The translations under genes were made by a program, and so were the position numbers. Below, piece by piece: positions 36,493 through 45,355 of a DNA stretch of 64,000 nt. Location of the stretch: NCBI RefSeq assembly GCF_017308975.1, contig NZ_JADWPD010000016.1, positions 1 to 64,000 on the forward strand. The letters are read 5' to 3'. This stretch comes from Amycolatopsis sp. MtRt-6. GTDB lineage: Bacteria > Actinomycetota > Actinomycetes > Mycobacteriales > Pseudonocardiaceae. The notes below the pieces were generated by a model. The model saw only the letters and a program-made list of their open reading frames with translations, was not told the origin of the DNA and searched no databases. Numbering within the stretch: the stretch's first letter is position 1; each line of letters opens with the position of its first letter.

Positions 36493-36506
36493 GGCTTCCT
36501 CCTCTG

Positions 36507-36530
36507 CAGGTGTAGAGGACTCTACACCTG
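36507..36530. promoter_or_regulatory. Candidate TetR operator between the monooxygenase and TetR genes
   Basis: CAGGTGTAGA and TCTACACCTG form a perfect 10-bp inverted repeat around GGAC. The site abuts the TAGAGT -10 box of the tetR gene and lies 14 bp from the monooxygenase ATG, so bound repressor would block both promoters. Confidence 0.75.
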
Positions 36531-36536
36531 TAGAGT
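36531..36536 (+). promoter_or_regulatory. -10 element of the tetR gene
   Basis: TAGAGT directly follows the 36507-36530 palindrome and ends 7 nt before GTG 36544, predicting a leaderless, autorepressed transcript. Confidence 0.5.
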
Positions 36537-36543
36537 GCGCTGC

Positions 36544-37086
36544 GTGGAGCGGATCGATGTGATTGCGGACGCAGCGATCGAGGTGATCGCGGCGGAGGGC
36601 ATGCGCGGCTTGACCCACCGGGCGGTGGACCGCGCGGCGGGCCTGCCGGTGGGATCGACGTCGTACTACGCGCGCACGCGGGCGGCGCTGCTGGAGCTGA
36701 CGATCGGGCGGATCGTGGTCTTGGACCAGGCTGCGCCGGCGTCGTCGGGGTCGTTGGCGGAGTTCATCGCGGGGTATGCGTTCGAGGCGATCACCAAGGG
36801 GCGAACGCGGATGCTGGCGCGGTACGAGTTCGCACTGGAGGCGACGCGGCGGCCGGAGTTGCGCGCGGTGTACGACGAGGGAGGTTTGCAGATCCGCCGC
36901 CACGCGGCCGCGGTGCTGGAGGCGGCCGGGTCGACGGACCCTTCGCGGCACGCCCGGATCGTGGTGGACTGGATGGAGGGGACGATCTTCGGGGCGTTGG
37001 CGGGGACGGGATCGCTCGCGCCGCCCGGCCTGGCGGAGCTGGTGGCGAGCGCCCGGGAGATCTTGGCAGGCATCGGCGTAGGCTGA
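36544..37086 (+). CDS. TetR-family repressor of the FAD monooxygenase
   Basis: A 180-aa regulator with an N-terminal TetR HTH (ERIDVIADAAIEVIAAEGMRG then THRAVDRAAGLPVGSTSYYAR) and a helical ligand domain with DWMEGTIFGAL. GTG 36544 fits a leaderless start. An in-frame GTG at 36535 overlaps the -10 box and is less likely. It is divergent from the monooxygenase with a shared 24-bp palindromic operator, a self-contained substrate-inducible pair. Confidence 0.88.
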   Translation: MERIDVIADAAIEVIAAEGMRGLTHRAVDRAAGLPVGSTSYYARTRAALLELTIGRIVVLDQAAPASSGSLAEFIAGYAFEAITKGRTRMLARYEFALEATRRPELRAVYDEGGLQIRRHAAAVLEAAGSTDPSRHARIVVDWMEGTIFGALAGTGSLAPPGLAELVASAREILAGIGVG

Positions 37087-37241
37087 AAGTCGATCACTAC
37101 TTGTTTGCTTCCCCTCTTGTTGCCGATTAGGCGCGGCTCTGCTCTCGCGACCATTCGTCCGGCTGACTGCACCGTTCATCGCGAGCGAGGTAGCGCGACC
37201 GGCAGGCGCTTCTTACGCTGAGGCCGACCCGGTGGGGGGAT

Positions 37242-40238
37242 ATGGAGCATTCACGACAAGTTGTTCATCGCACCATCCTGGCGGTGGACATCGAGAGTTA
37301 TGGGGACTTGCGCCGGACGACGCCGCATCGATTGACGGTTCGCCGGGGACTTGACTACGCGCTGCGTCGAGCCTTCGACGAGGCGGGCGTACCGTGGTTC
37401 GACTGCCGTCACGAGAACACGGGTGACGGCACGTTCGTACTGGTCCCGGCTCAAGTTCCGAAAGGTCCCTTCGTGGATGTCTTGTCCCAGGGACTCGCCC
37501 GGGAGCTGCGACGGCATAACGAGGCTCGACAACCGGAGGAACAGATCCGGCTGCGGATGGCTTTGCACGCGGGAGAAGTCGCATACGACGACCAGGGCGC
37601 GACCGGCCCGGCGATCAACCGGACGTTTCGTCTCCTCGAAGCGCCACAGCTCAAATCTGCACTGGCCGAATCGCCTGGTACCCTCGCACTGATCACGTCG
37701 GCGTGGTTCTTCGATGAGGTCGTCCGCAGCAGCAATGTCGTGGACGCGACGACATTCCGGCCGGTGCAAGTGGCCGTCAAGGAGACGACCACGACCGGCT
37801 GGATCAGCCTGCCCGACCACCCCTATCCGCCGCAGCCCGTGGGCGGTTCTCCCATTTCACCGCGACAGCCGACCGAGGCCGGTACCCACAGTTCGGCGCG
37901 CGGGCAGTGCACGCTGCCTCGAGACCTCCCGGTCTTCACCGGACGCGCAAAACAGCTCGCCGCCCTCACCTCGACAGTCGCCACCGCGGCAGAGGAGAGC
38001 ACGCTCGGCGTGGCGATCCACGTCATCGATGGCATGCCGGGAACGGGAAAGACGACCTTCGCGGTGCACGCTGCATATTCGCTGGCTGCCCATTTCCCGG
38101 ACGGGCAGATTTTCCTGGAACTCCACGGCCACAGTCCGTCGCAAGCCCCGGTCGCTCCCGCCGATGCGCTTGCCTCACTCCTGCTTCTCCGAGGTGTTCC
38201 GACGTTGGCCATCCCGGCCGACCTCGATGACCGCTCACGACTGTGGCGCGAGAAGCTGGCCGGAAAGAAAGTCCTGCTTCTGCTTGACGACGCCGTCGAC
38301 GAAGATCAGATCCGGCCACTCCTGCCTGGTGGAGCCGGCAGCCTGGTGCTGATCACCGGCCGGCACCGGCTCGAATCGATTGCCGACGCCGGCCGCGTCT
38401 CACTGCAAACGCTTCCGGCCGCGGAAGCGGCCGCGATGTTCGATCGCTACACCTTCCCGGAGCAGCACGAACCCGGAGCAGTGGCCGAGCTTATGACGTT
38501 GTGCGGAAATCTGCCGCTGGCCATTTCACTCACCGCCGGCCGGCTGCGCAGCCACCCGGGCTGGACGCTTCGGCAGCTGGCCGACGACCTCAACTGCTCG
38601 CGGAACCGCCTGAAGACGCTACGCGCCGACAACCGGAGCGTGGCTGCTGCATTCGAACTCTCCTACCGCGACCTGAACCCGGACCAGCAGCGGCTGTTCC
38701 GGCGGCTGAGCCTGCATCCCGGCAGCCACATCGATGTCGCGGCGGCCGCGGCCCTGGACGGGAATGACGCCGACGCCACTCGCGAACAACTCGAGGTGTT
38801 GTACCTCAACCACCTGCTCGACGAACCATCCCCCGGTCGCTACCGCCTACACGACCTGACACAGGCCTACAGCCGGTCGCTCACCGACCCGGACACCGAC
38901 GATGGAGCCTTCGAGCGTCTCCTCGACTACTACCTCGAGACTGTTCGCGCGGCGAACCACTTCGCTGCCAGCCCTATACCGCGACTGGAACTCGGGCCGC
39001 AGCTACCGGTTCCCTCCCGCAGATTCGACACTGAAGGCGAGGCGATCGCCTGGCTGATCGCGGAGCGGGCAACCCTCGGTGCATGCATCAGCTCCGCTGT
39101 CGGCCAAAACCGGGTACGTCGGGCAGCCGAAATGGCTGCTGCGCTGTACCCGTTCCTCCAGCAACACGGGCACTGGCACGACGCACACCGCATCCTTCAG
39201 ACCGTGCTCACGGCGGTGCAAGCGGCAGGGGACCGTGCCGCCGAGGCTGCGACTCGTGCGGACCTGGGCAGAGTACAACGCCTGCTCGGCCGCTATCACG
39301 ATGCCGCGGCCACCTTGGCGCGTGCTCGAGACCTGTACTTCGAACTCGGCAACCCGCTCGGGGAAGCGGACGTGCTCAACGAAGCAGGGCGTGTCGAGCT
39401 GGACCTCTCCAACTTCGCCGGTGGTACCGCGTACCTGAGCCGCGCTCACCAGCTGTATGAAGAGCTCGACAACACTCTCGGTGTGGCTGCCACACTCACC
39501 CAGCTGACCCACGTTCAGTATCGGTCGTGCGATCTTGAAGCCGCGAGGAGGAACGCGGAGCGCGGCCTCGAACTCTATCGGCTGCTGGGCAATGAACCCG
39601 GTGAAATGGGAGCTCTGCTCGCCGTCGGGTGTGCTCAAGGCATGTCCGGAAACTACGCCTGCGCTGTCAGCGCCCTCACACAGGCGCTGTCGTTGTCGAT
39701 GAAACTTGGCGATCGATACGGTGAGGCAAGAGCGTTGAACAACCTCGGCCGTATGCACTTCGACTGCGGCAACTACGGGACGGCTGACAGCTATTACAGC
39801 CGTGCCCAGGTCATTTACAGCCAGTTGGACTACCGGGCTCGGGTGGCGGTTACTCTGACCAATCTGGGACGGTTACACCATGCCGCGGGTAACCACCGGC
39901 TGGCGTTCACGTACCTGACCCGGGCCGAGGACTTGTTCGGCGACGACCAGAGCTGGCAGGCAGAGAACTTGAACAACCTGGGCAGTCTCGCCTTGGATTG
40001 GCCTGAAGCCGGTGATCCTGCAGAGCTCCACAGCCGAGCGCTCGACATGGCCCGCGCCGTCGGCGTCCGGCTGCAGGTGGGGCGAGCGCTCGAAGGGCTC
40101 GGGCGAAGCGCGTTGAAAGCCGGTGACGAGGCTGGGGGAGCCGAGTACCTTCGCCAGGCCCTGGCCCTGTACCAGAAGTTGGCCCTTCCCGAAGTTGCAG
40201 CCGTCAGAGCGACTCTGGACGGGTTGGCCGACACCTGA
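37242..40238 (+). CDS. Nucleotide cyclase-like / STAND NTPase / TPR fusion protein
   Basis: A 998-aa three-part protein. Residues 8-170 resemble a class III nucleotidyl cyclase: D16 (AVDIESYG) and D62 (TGDGTF) match the metal ligands, and N126 and R130 (GPAINRTFRL) match the transition-state Asn-Arg pair. E58 sits where adenylate cyclases have Lys and guanylate cyclases Glu. Residues 225-600 are an NB-ARC/STAND ATPase with Walker A GMPGTGKTT (264-272), Walker B VLLLLDD (344-350), LITGR and a GNLPLAI motif. From about 620 to 985 are tetratricopeptide repeats with AEALNNLG-type units. G+C is visibly lower than in neighbours, suggesting transfer. It is monocistronic, and no secreted or membrane segment is seen. 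The role could be regulatory or conflict/defence. Confidence 0.85.
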   Translation: MEHSRQVVHRTILAVDIESYGDLRRTTPHRLTVRRGLDYALRRAFDEAGVPWFDCRHENTGDGTFVLVPAQVPKGPFVDVLSQGLARELRRHNEARQPEEQIRLRMALHAGEVAYDDQGATGPAINRTFRLLEAPQLKSALAESPGTLALITSAWFFDEVVRSSNVVDATTFRPVQVAVKETTTTGWISLPDHPYPPQPVGGSPISPRQPTEAGTHSSARGQCTLPRDLPVFTGRAKQLAALTSTVATAAEESTLGVAIHVIDGMPGTGKTTFAVHAAYSLAAHFPDGQIFLELHGHSPSQAPVAPADALASLLLLRGVPTLAIPADLDDRSRLWREKLAGKKVLLLLDDAVDEDQIRPLLPGGAGSLVLITGRHRLESIADAGRVSLQTLPAAEAAAMFDRYTFPEQHEPGAVAELMTLCGNLPLAISLTAGRLRSHPGWTLRQLADDLNCSRNRLKTLRADNRSVAAAFELSYRDLNPDQQRLFRRLSLHPGSHIDVAAAAALDGNDADATREQLEVLYLNHLLDEPSPGRYRLHDLTQAYSRSLTDPDTDDGAFERLLDYYLETVRAANHFAASPIPRLELGPQLPVPSRRFDTEGEAIAWLIAERATLGACISSAVGQNRVRRAAEMAAALYPFLQQHGHWHDAHRILQTVLTAVQAAGDRAAEAATRADLGRVQRLLGRYHDAAATLARARDLYFELGNPLGEADVLNEAGRVELDLSNFAGGTAYLSRAHQLYEELDNTLGVAATLTQLTHVQYRSCDLEAARRNAERGLELYRLLGNEPGEMGALLAVGCAQGMSGNYACAVSALTQALSLSMKLGDRYGEARALNNLGRMHFDCGNYGTADSYYSRAQVIYSQLDYRARVAVTLTNLGRLHHAAGNHRLAFTYLTRAEDLFGDDQSWQAENLNNLGSLALDWPEAGDPAELHSRALDMARAVGVRLQVGRALEGLGRSALKAGDEAGGAEYLRQALALYQKLALPEVAAVRATLDGLADT

Positions 40239-40267
40239 CCTGGACAAGCCCTCGCTCCCCCGCCCCG

Positions 40268-41053
40268 TCAGGCGTCCCGCCGGCGCAACACCGCCGCGCC
40301 CGTCACCAACGCCGCCGCGGCCCACGCGCCGCAGATCACCAGCCCCACCCACGGTGCGTACGGTGCCACCGTCATCGTGATCGGGTTCGGCCGGCCCGCC
40401 TCGACCATCGCGTTCACCCCGGCGATCCCCGGGAAGTACGGCATCGCCTCCGGCACGCCCAGCGATGCCACGATCAGCGGCAACGGCACCAGCAGCACGA
40501 TCACCGACACCAGCGTTCCCGCCGCGCTGCGCAACGCCCAGCCGATTCCCGTGCACAGCAAGCCCAGCAGTGCGAAGTACCCTCCCGTGCCCGATGCCGT
40601 CGTGAAGGCCGCCTCGGACGATGTCGGCAGGCCGTGGCCGTCCATCACCGCGGTTGCCAGCAGCATTCCCGCGCACGACAGCAGCACTCCGTACGCGAAC
40701 AGCAGCGGTGCCAGCACCGCCGCCTTGGCCAGGACCACCCGGGAGCGGACCGGTGTCCACAGCAGCGTCGACCGGATCCCTCCGCCCGCGTACTCGCTCG
40801 TCACGAACAGCGTTGCCAGCGCGATCACCGCGAACTGGGCCAAGTAGAAACCGCCGCCGAGGGCGATCGTGTCGGCTCCCTGGGGGTCGTCGCCGATCTG
40901 CTGGGCGATCGCCGACAGCGTGGCGTAGAACAACATCAGCGCCGTTCCCGTCACCAGGCACCACCACGTGGCCCGGACCGACCAGAACTTCGTCCACTCC
41001 GCCGCCACCGCGCCCGGCAGGCCGCCGCCGCGTACTTCCACCGCCGTAGTCAT
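40268..41053 (-). CDS. ABC-2 type exporter permease
   Basis: A 261-aa membrane protein with six hydrophobic segments. It begins MTTAVEVRGG, then AAEWTKFWSVRATWW, the usual opening of actinobacterial ABC-2 permeases paired with CcmA-like ATPases. The ATG at 41053 overlaps the ATPase stop (ATGA). The substrate is not evident, and lipids, antibiotics or peptides are typical. The terminal RRRDA lies about 30 bp from the convergent STAND gene. Confidence 0.88.
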   Translation of the reverse strand: MTTAVEVRGGGLPGAVAAEWTKFWSVRATWWCLVTGTALMLFYATLSAIAQQIGDDPQGADTIALGGGFYLAQFAVIALATLFVTSEYAGGGIRSTLLWTPVRSRVVLAKAAVLAPLLFAYGVLLSCAGMLLATAVMDGHGLPTSSEAAFTTASGTGGYFALLGLLCTGIGWALRSAAGTLVSVIVLLVPLPLIVASLGVPEAMPYFPGIAGVNAMVEAGRPNPITMTVAPYAPWVGLVICGAWAAAALVTGAAVLRRRDA

Positions 41054-41964
41054 GCCGACACCCCGTATTCCACCGAAGAAGCGGTCAGTTCCATGTACGC
41101 CTGCTCGAGCGACGCCGTCCGCTCCGCGAGGCCGTGCACGCGGATCCCCAGCTCGTGCACGAGGTCGCCGACGCGGGTGACGTCGAGGCCGGACACCACC
41201 AGCTCGCCCGGCTCGCCCGGGTGTGTCAGCCCGCCCTCGGCGCGCAGTCGTGCGTCCAACGCGGAACGCTCGGCGTCGGCCGGGACGCGGACCGAGACCG
41301 TGGTGCGGGAATTGCCCGCGATGAACTCCGGCACCGGCGCGTCGGCCAGCAGCTTGCCCTTGCCGATCACCACCAGGTGGTCGGCGGTCAGCTGCATCTC
41401 GCTCATCAGGTGGCTCGAGACGAACACCGTCCGCCCCTCGGCCGCCAGCGAGCGCATCAGCTGCCGCACCCAGCGGACGCCGTCCGGGTCGAGGCCGTTG
41501 ACCGGCTCGTCGAACAGCAGCACCCCCGGGTCGCCGAGCAGTGCGCCCGCGATGCCCAGCCGCTGTCCCATGCCGAGCGAGAACTGGCCGGCCCGCTTGC
41601 CGGCGACGTCGGACAGCCCGACCGTCGCCAGGACCTCCTCGACGCGGCTCGCCGCGATGCCGTTGCTGCGGGCCATGGCCAGCAGGTGTTTCCCGGCGCT
41701 GCGGCCCGGGTGCAGGGCCTTGGCGTCGAGCAGCGCGCCGACCTCGCGCAGCGGATGCCGCAGCTCCGCGTACCGCTTCCCGCCGACCAGGACCTCGCCC
41801 GCCTGCGGGCGGTCGAGCCCGACCGTCATCCGCATGGTCGTCGACTTCCCGGCGCCGTTGGGGCCGAGAAACCCGGTCACCTGACCCGGCGCGACGTCGC
41901 AGGTGAGCGCGTCGACGACGGTTTTCTCCCCGTAGCGCTTCGTGAGTCCCCTGAGTGTGATCAT
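41050..41964 (-). CDS. ABC transporter ATP-binding protein (DrrA/CcmA-like)
   Basis: A 304-aa ATPase. Walker A GPNGAGKST at residues 34-42, a degenerate signature FSLGMGQRLGIAGAL, Walker B VLLFDEPVNGLDPDG and the H-loop VSSHLMSEM. The C-terminal extension of about 90 residues is typical of drug-export ATPases. It forms an exporter with the downstream overlapping permease. The ATG at 41964 has a GGGGAC stretch upstream but no strong SD. Confidence 0.93.
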   Translation of the reverse strand: MITLRGLTKRYGEKTVVDALTCDVAPGQVTGFLGPNGAGKSTTMRMTVGLDRPQAGEVLVGGKRYAELRHPLREVGALLDAKALHPGRSAGKHLLAMARSNGIAASRVEEVLATVGLSDVAGKRAGQFSLGMGQRLGIAGALLGDPGVLLFDEPVNGLDPDGVRWVRQLMRSLAAEGRTVFVSSHLMSEMQLTADHLVVIGKGKLLADAPVPEFIAGNSRTTVSVRVPADAERSALDARLRAEGGLTHPGEPGELVVSGLDVTRVGDLVHELGIRVHGLAERTASLEQAYMELTASSVEYGVSA

Positions 41965-42034
41965 GCCTCGAAGTCTGCGGCCCGCGGGGGTGCGCGGGCA
42001 TCGGACGACGGTCGTGGGCCGCCCCCGACTTTCG

Positions 42035-44473
42035 TCAGGTGCGGCGGCGGGTGTGCCGGGTCGGGACGGCGCCGGCCGGGTCCTCCGGCCAGGGGTGCTT
42101 GGGGTAGCGGCCGCGCAGGTCGGCGCGCACGGCCGGGTAGCCGGACGTCCAGAACGACGCCAGGTCGGCGGTGATCGCCGCGGGACGGCCGGCGGGGGAC
42201 AGCAGGTGCAGCACCACCGGGACGCCGGCGAGCACGGGGGTCTCGGTCCAGCCGAAGGTCTCCTGGAGCTTCACGGCCAGTACCGGCTGGTCGCCGGTGT
42301 AGTCGACGCGGATGTGCGACCCCGACGGCACGGCGAGGCGGTCCGGGGCGAGGTCGTCCAGTTTCGCCGCTTCCGGCCAGGGGAGGAGCGCCTTCAACGC
42401 CGTGCCCGCGTCGAGGTTCGCGAGGTCCGCTTTCCGGCGGGCCCCGCCGAGGTTCAGCCAGCTGTCCACATCGGACAGCAGGGCGGCGTCGCCGACCGCG
42501 GGCCACGGCGGGCCGAGGACGCGGTGCAGGAACGCCATCCGGGCGCGGAGGCGGGTCGCGTCCTGGCTCCACTTGAGGAGGCCGAGGCCGTTTTCGCGCA
42601 GGCCGGTCACGAGGGCGTCGTGGACGTCGGCGTCCTTGAGCGGTTTCTCGGACAGCGTGATGGCGCCGAGCTTGCGGACACGCCGGGCGACGACGTCGCC
42701 GTCCCAGGTGACTTCGTCCACTTCGGACACTCCGGCCACGCGGACGGCGAGGGCTTCGTCGGCGGCCGCGGCGAGGCGGATGGTGCCGTGGACGCGGCCG
42801 GGGTCGCGGGTGGCTTCGGCGATGGCCAGCCACTCGGCGTCGAGGCCGCTGCCTGGTGGGAGCTCGGCCGCGGTGCCGCCGGCCATGAGGTACACGGGCG
42901 CGCCGCCCGGACGGCGCCGAGCCAGCCGTTCGGGATGGGCCAGGGCGACGACGAGGGCGGGATCGGGGCGGTGACCGGCCTCGCCACTGCCACCGGCGAA
43001 CGAAGCCGCTTCCTCGGTCCCGGCGCGCCGCCGCGTCACCAAGTCCTCCAGCCGCCGGGCCTCGCGCTTCCAGCGCCGCGCTCCTTCGTCGCCCGTCGAG
43101 CGCAACCGGCGCAGCTCCGCGTTCACGTCCGTCAGGGTCGCGCCCGCGTCCAGCAGTGCCACCACCTCCGCCGCGTTGCGGGCTCCGACCGCCGCGGTGC
43201 CGTCCAGCAGTGCGCGGGCCAGGCGTGGGTGCAGGCCCAGCTCCGCCATCCGCCGTCCGCGCGGGGTCACCGTCCCGTCTTCGGACGTCGCGCCCAGCGT
43301 CGCCAGCAGCGCCCGGCCCGCCGCCAGCGCGCCCTCGCCCGGCGGGTCCCACCAGGCCAGCCCACTGCCGTCCGGTGTCGACCAGCACGCCAGCTCCAAC
43401 GCCAGGCGGGCCAGCTCGGCCGTGCGGATCTCCGGCTCCGGGTACGCCGGCAGCGTTGCCTGCTCGTGCTCGGCCCAGCAGCGGTACGCCCGCCCCGGCG
43501 CCTCGCGCCCCGCACGTCCGGCCCGCTGCGCGGCCACCGCCGCCGACACCCGGACCGTCGCCAGGCCCGGCAGCCCGCGCCGGTGGTCGACGCGCGGCAC
43601 GCGCGCCAGGCCCGAGTCCACCACCGCGCGCACGCCCGGCACCGTCAGGCTCGACTCCGCCACCGCCGTCGCCAGCACCACCCGGCGCCGGTCGCGCGGC
43701 CGCAGCGCGTCGTCCTGGTGTGCTGCCGACAGCCTGCCGTGCAAGGGGAGAACGTCCACAGTGTCCAATTCGGACAACCGCAGCAGTCCCGACGTGCGTG
43801 CGATCTCTCCCGCGCCGGGCAGGAAAGCCAGCACGTCGCCGTCACCCGAGGACAACGCCGTCCGCACCGCCCGCGCGACGCACGCCTCGACGCGCTCGCC
43901 GCGCGCCGGCGGGACGTACGAGAACTCCACCGGGTACGTCCGGGCCGTGGCCGTGACGACCGGGGCGTCGCCGAGCAGGGCCGCGAGCCGTCCCGACGCG
44001 ACCGTCGCCGACGTCGCCAGCAGCCGCAGGTCTTCGCGCAGCCCGGCGCGGACGTCCAGCAGCAGCGCGAGCAGCAGGTCGGCGTCCAGGTGCCGCTCGT
44101 GGCACTCGTCGAGCAGCACCGTCGACACACCCGGCAGTTCCGGGTCGCCCTGCACGCGCCGCACCAGCAAGCCCGAGGTCACGACCTCGATCCGGGTCCG
44201 CGCGGACACCTTCCGGTCGCCGCGCACCGCGTACCCGACGGTCTCGCCGACCGGCTCCCCGAGGATGGCCGCCATCCGGGCCGCCGCGGCGCGGGCCGCC
44301 AGCCGCCGTGGCTCGGCGACCACGACCCGGCCGTCACCCGAAGCCAGCGCCAGCGGGACCAGCGTCGTCTTGCCCGTGCCGGGCGGCGCCACGAGCACCG
44401 CGGCGCCGTGGGAGTCCAGCGCGGCCAGGACGTCGGGCAGCACGGACCGGACCGGCAGGTCGGGGAGCTTCAC
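42035..44473 (-). CDS. hrpB: ATP-dependent helicase HrpB
   Basis: An 812-aa DExH-box helicase. Motif I APPGTGKT (residues 29-36), motif II DECHERH, motif III TSAT, motif VI AQRAGRAGREAPG, then HA2 and the HrpB-specific C-terminal domain ending in HLLSPAGRPAAITADLASFW and PKHPWPEDP. It is full length for the family. The physiological role of HrpB is poorly defined (RNA helicase-like). The GTG at 44473 overlaps the stop of the solute-binding lipoprotein gene (GTGA), an odd pairing. Longer in-frame reading upstream crosses other genes and is not real. Confidence 0.92.
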   Translation of the reverse strand: MKLPDLPVRSVLPDVLAALDSHGAAVLVAPPGTGKTTLVPLALASGDGRVVVAEPRRLAARAAAARMAAILGEPVGETVGYAVRGDRKVSARTRIEVVTSGLLVRRVQGDPELPGVSTVLLDECHERHLDADLLLALLLDVRAGLREDLRLLATSATVASGRLAALLGDAPVVTATARTYPVEFSYVPPARGERVEACVARAVRTALSSGDGDVLAFLPGAGEIARTSGLLRLSELDTVDVLPLHGRLSAAHQDDALRPRDRRRVVLATAVAESSLTVPGVRAVVDSGLARVPRVDHRRGLPGLATVRVSAAVAAQRAGRAGREAPGRAYRCWAEHEQATLPAYPEPEIRTAELARLALELACWSTPDGSGLAWWDPPGEGALAAGRALLATLGATSEDGTVTPRGRRMAELGLHPRLARALLDGTAAVGARNAAEVVALLDAGATLTDVNAELRRLRSTGDEGARRWKREARRLEDLVTRRRAGTEEAASFAGGSGEAGHRPDPALVVALAHPERLARRRPGGAPVYLMAGGTAAELPPGSGLDAEWLAIAEATRDPGRVHGTIRLAAAADEALAVRVAGVSEVDEVTWDGDVVARRVRKLGAITLSEKPLKDADVHDALVTGLRENGLGLLKWSQDATRLRARMAFLHRVLGPPWPAVGDAALLSDVDSWLNLGGARRKADLANLDAGTALKALLPWPEAAKLDDLAPDRLAVPSGSHIRVDYTGDQPVLAVKLQETFGWTETPVLAGVPVVLHLLSPAGRPAAITADLASFWTSGYPAVRADLRGRYPKHPWPEDPAGAVPTRHTRRRT

Positions 44474-45300
44474 TTCGCGGTGACCTCGGGGGGCGGGGGC
44501 AGCGGGTAACCGGACGGGCCGATGTTCGCGTTGAGCGAGCGCAGCCATTCGCCGGAGGAGATCATCTTCCGGATCGCGTCGTCGACCGCGGCCACCCCCT
44601 CGGTGTCGCCCTTGCGCAGGCCGACGCCGTAGTTCTCCTTCGAGAACGGCTTCCCGACGATCTTCAGCAGCTCCGGGTCGCGCGCGACGTAGCCGGCCAG
44701 GATCACCGCGTCCGTGGTGACCGCGTCGATCTGCCCGGCGAGCAGCGCGGTCACGCAGCCGGAGTACCGCGGGTACTCGACCAGCTGGACGGCCTGGGCG
44801 AACTTGTCCTTCACCTGCTGCGCCGGCGTCGAGCCGGTGACCGAGCACAGCCGCCGCCCGTTGAGCACCTCCGGCCCGGTGATGTCGGCCGACGTCCGCC
44901 GCACCAGCAGGTCCTGGCCGGTCGTGAAGTACGGGCCGGCGAACGACACCAGCTCCTTGCGCTTGTCGGTGATCGAGTAGCTCGCCACGACCAGGTCGAC
45001 GGCGCCGGAGGTGAGGTCGGTCTCCCTTGTCGCCGACGTCGTTTCGCGCCACGTGATGTCCTTCGCGGCGACGCCGAGCTCGTTCGCGACGAAAGTCGCG
45101 ACATCGACGTCGAACCCGACGAACCGGCCGTCGATCGTGCGTTCCGAAAGGCCCGGCGCGTCGAACCGGATGCCGATCGTCAGGTGATCCGCGGCACTCG
45201 CCCGGGTGACGAGCGAGTCGGTGGGCGACACCTGCGCCGGACCGCACGCCGAAGCCGTGACCAGGAGCAACACCGAGCCGAGCAGTGTGCGCCACCGCAT
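44470..45300 (-). CDS. Glutamate-type ABC transporter substrate-binding lipoprotein
   Basis: A 276-aa family 3 solute-binding protein. The signal peptide ends in a lipobox (VTASAC), so it is lipid-anchored outside the membrane. The family blocks IGIRFDAPGL, FVGFDVDVATFVA and VDLVVASYSITDKRKELVSFAGPY are present, as in GluB-like proteins binding glutamate or related amino acids. No permease or ATPase gene is adjacent, so it is an orphan binding protein. It overlaps hrpB. Only 55 bp separate it from the divergent DoxX gene. Confidence 0.9.
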   Translation of the reverse strand: MRWRTLLGSVLLLVTASACGPAQVSPTDSLVTRASAADHLTIGIRFDAPGLSERTIDGRFVGFDVDVATFVANELGVAAKDITWRETTSATRETDLTSGAVDLVVASYSITDKRKELVSFAGPYFTTGQDLLVRRTSADITGPEVLNGRRLCSVTGSTPAQQVKDKFAQAVQLVEYPRYSGCVTALLAGQIDAVTTDAVILAGYVARDPELLKIVGKPFSKENYGVGLRKGDTEGVAAVDDAIRKMISSGEWLRSLNANIGPSGYPLPPPPEVTAK

Positions 45301-45343
45301 CCGGCCGCTCCCTCCGCCTCACGAAGTTCTCAGGTCCCCCCGC

Positions 45344-45349
45344 TAGCCT
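45344..45349 (+). promoter_or_regulatory. -10 element of the MauE/DoxX gene
   Basis: TAGCCT ends 6 nt before GTG 45356 and 9 nt before the in-frame GTG 45359, predicting a leaderless transcript. Confidence 0.5.
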
Positions 45350-45355
45350 AAGTGC

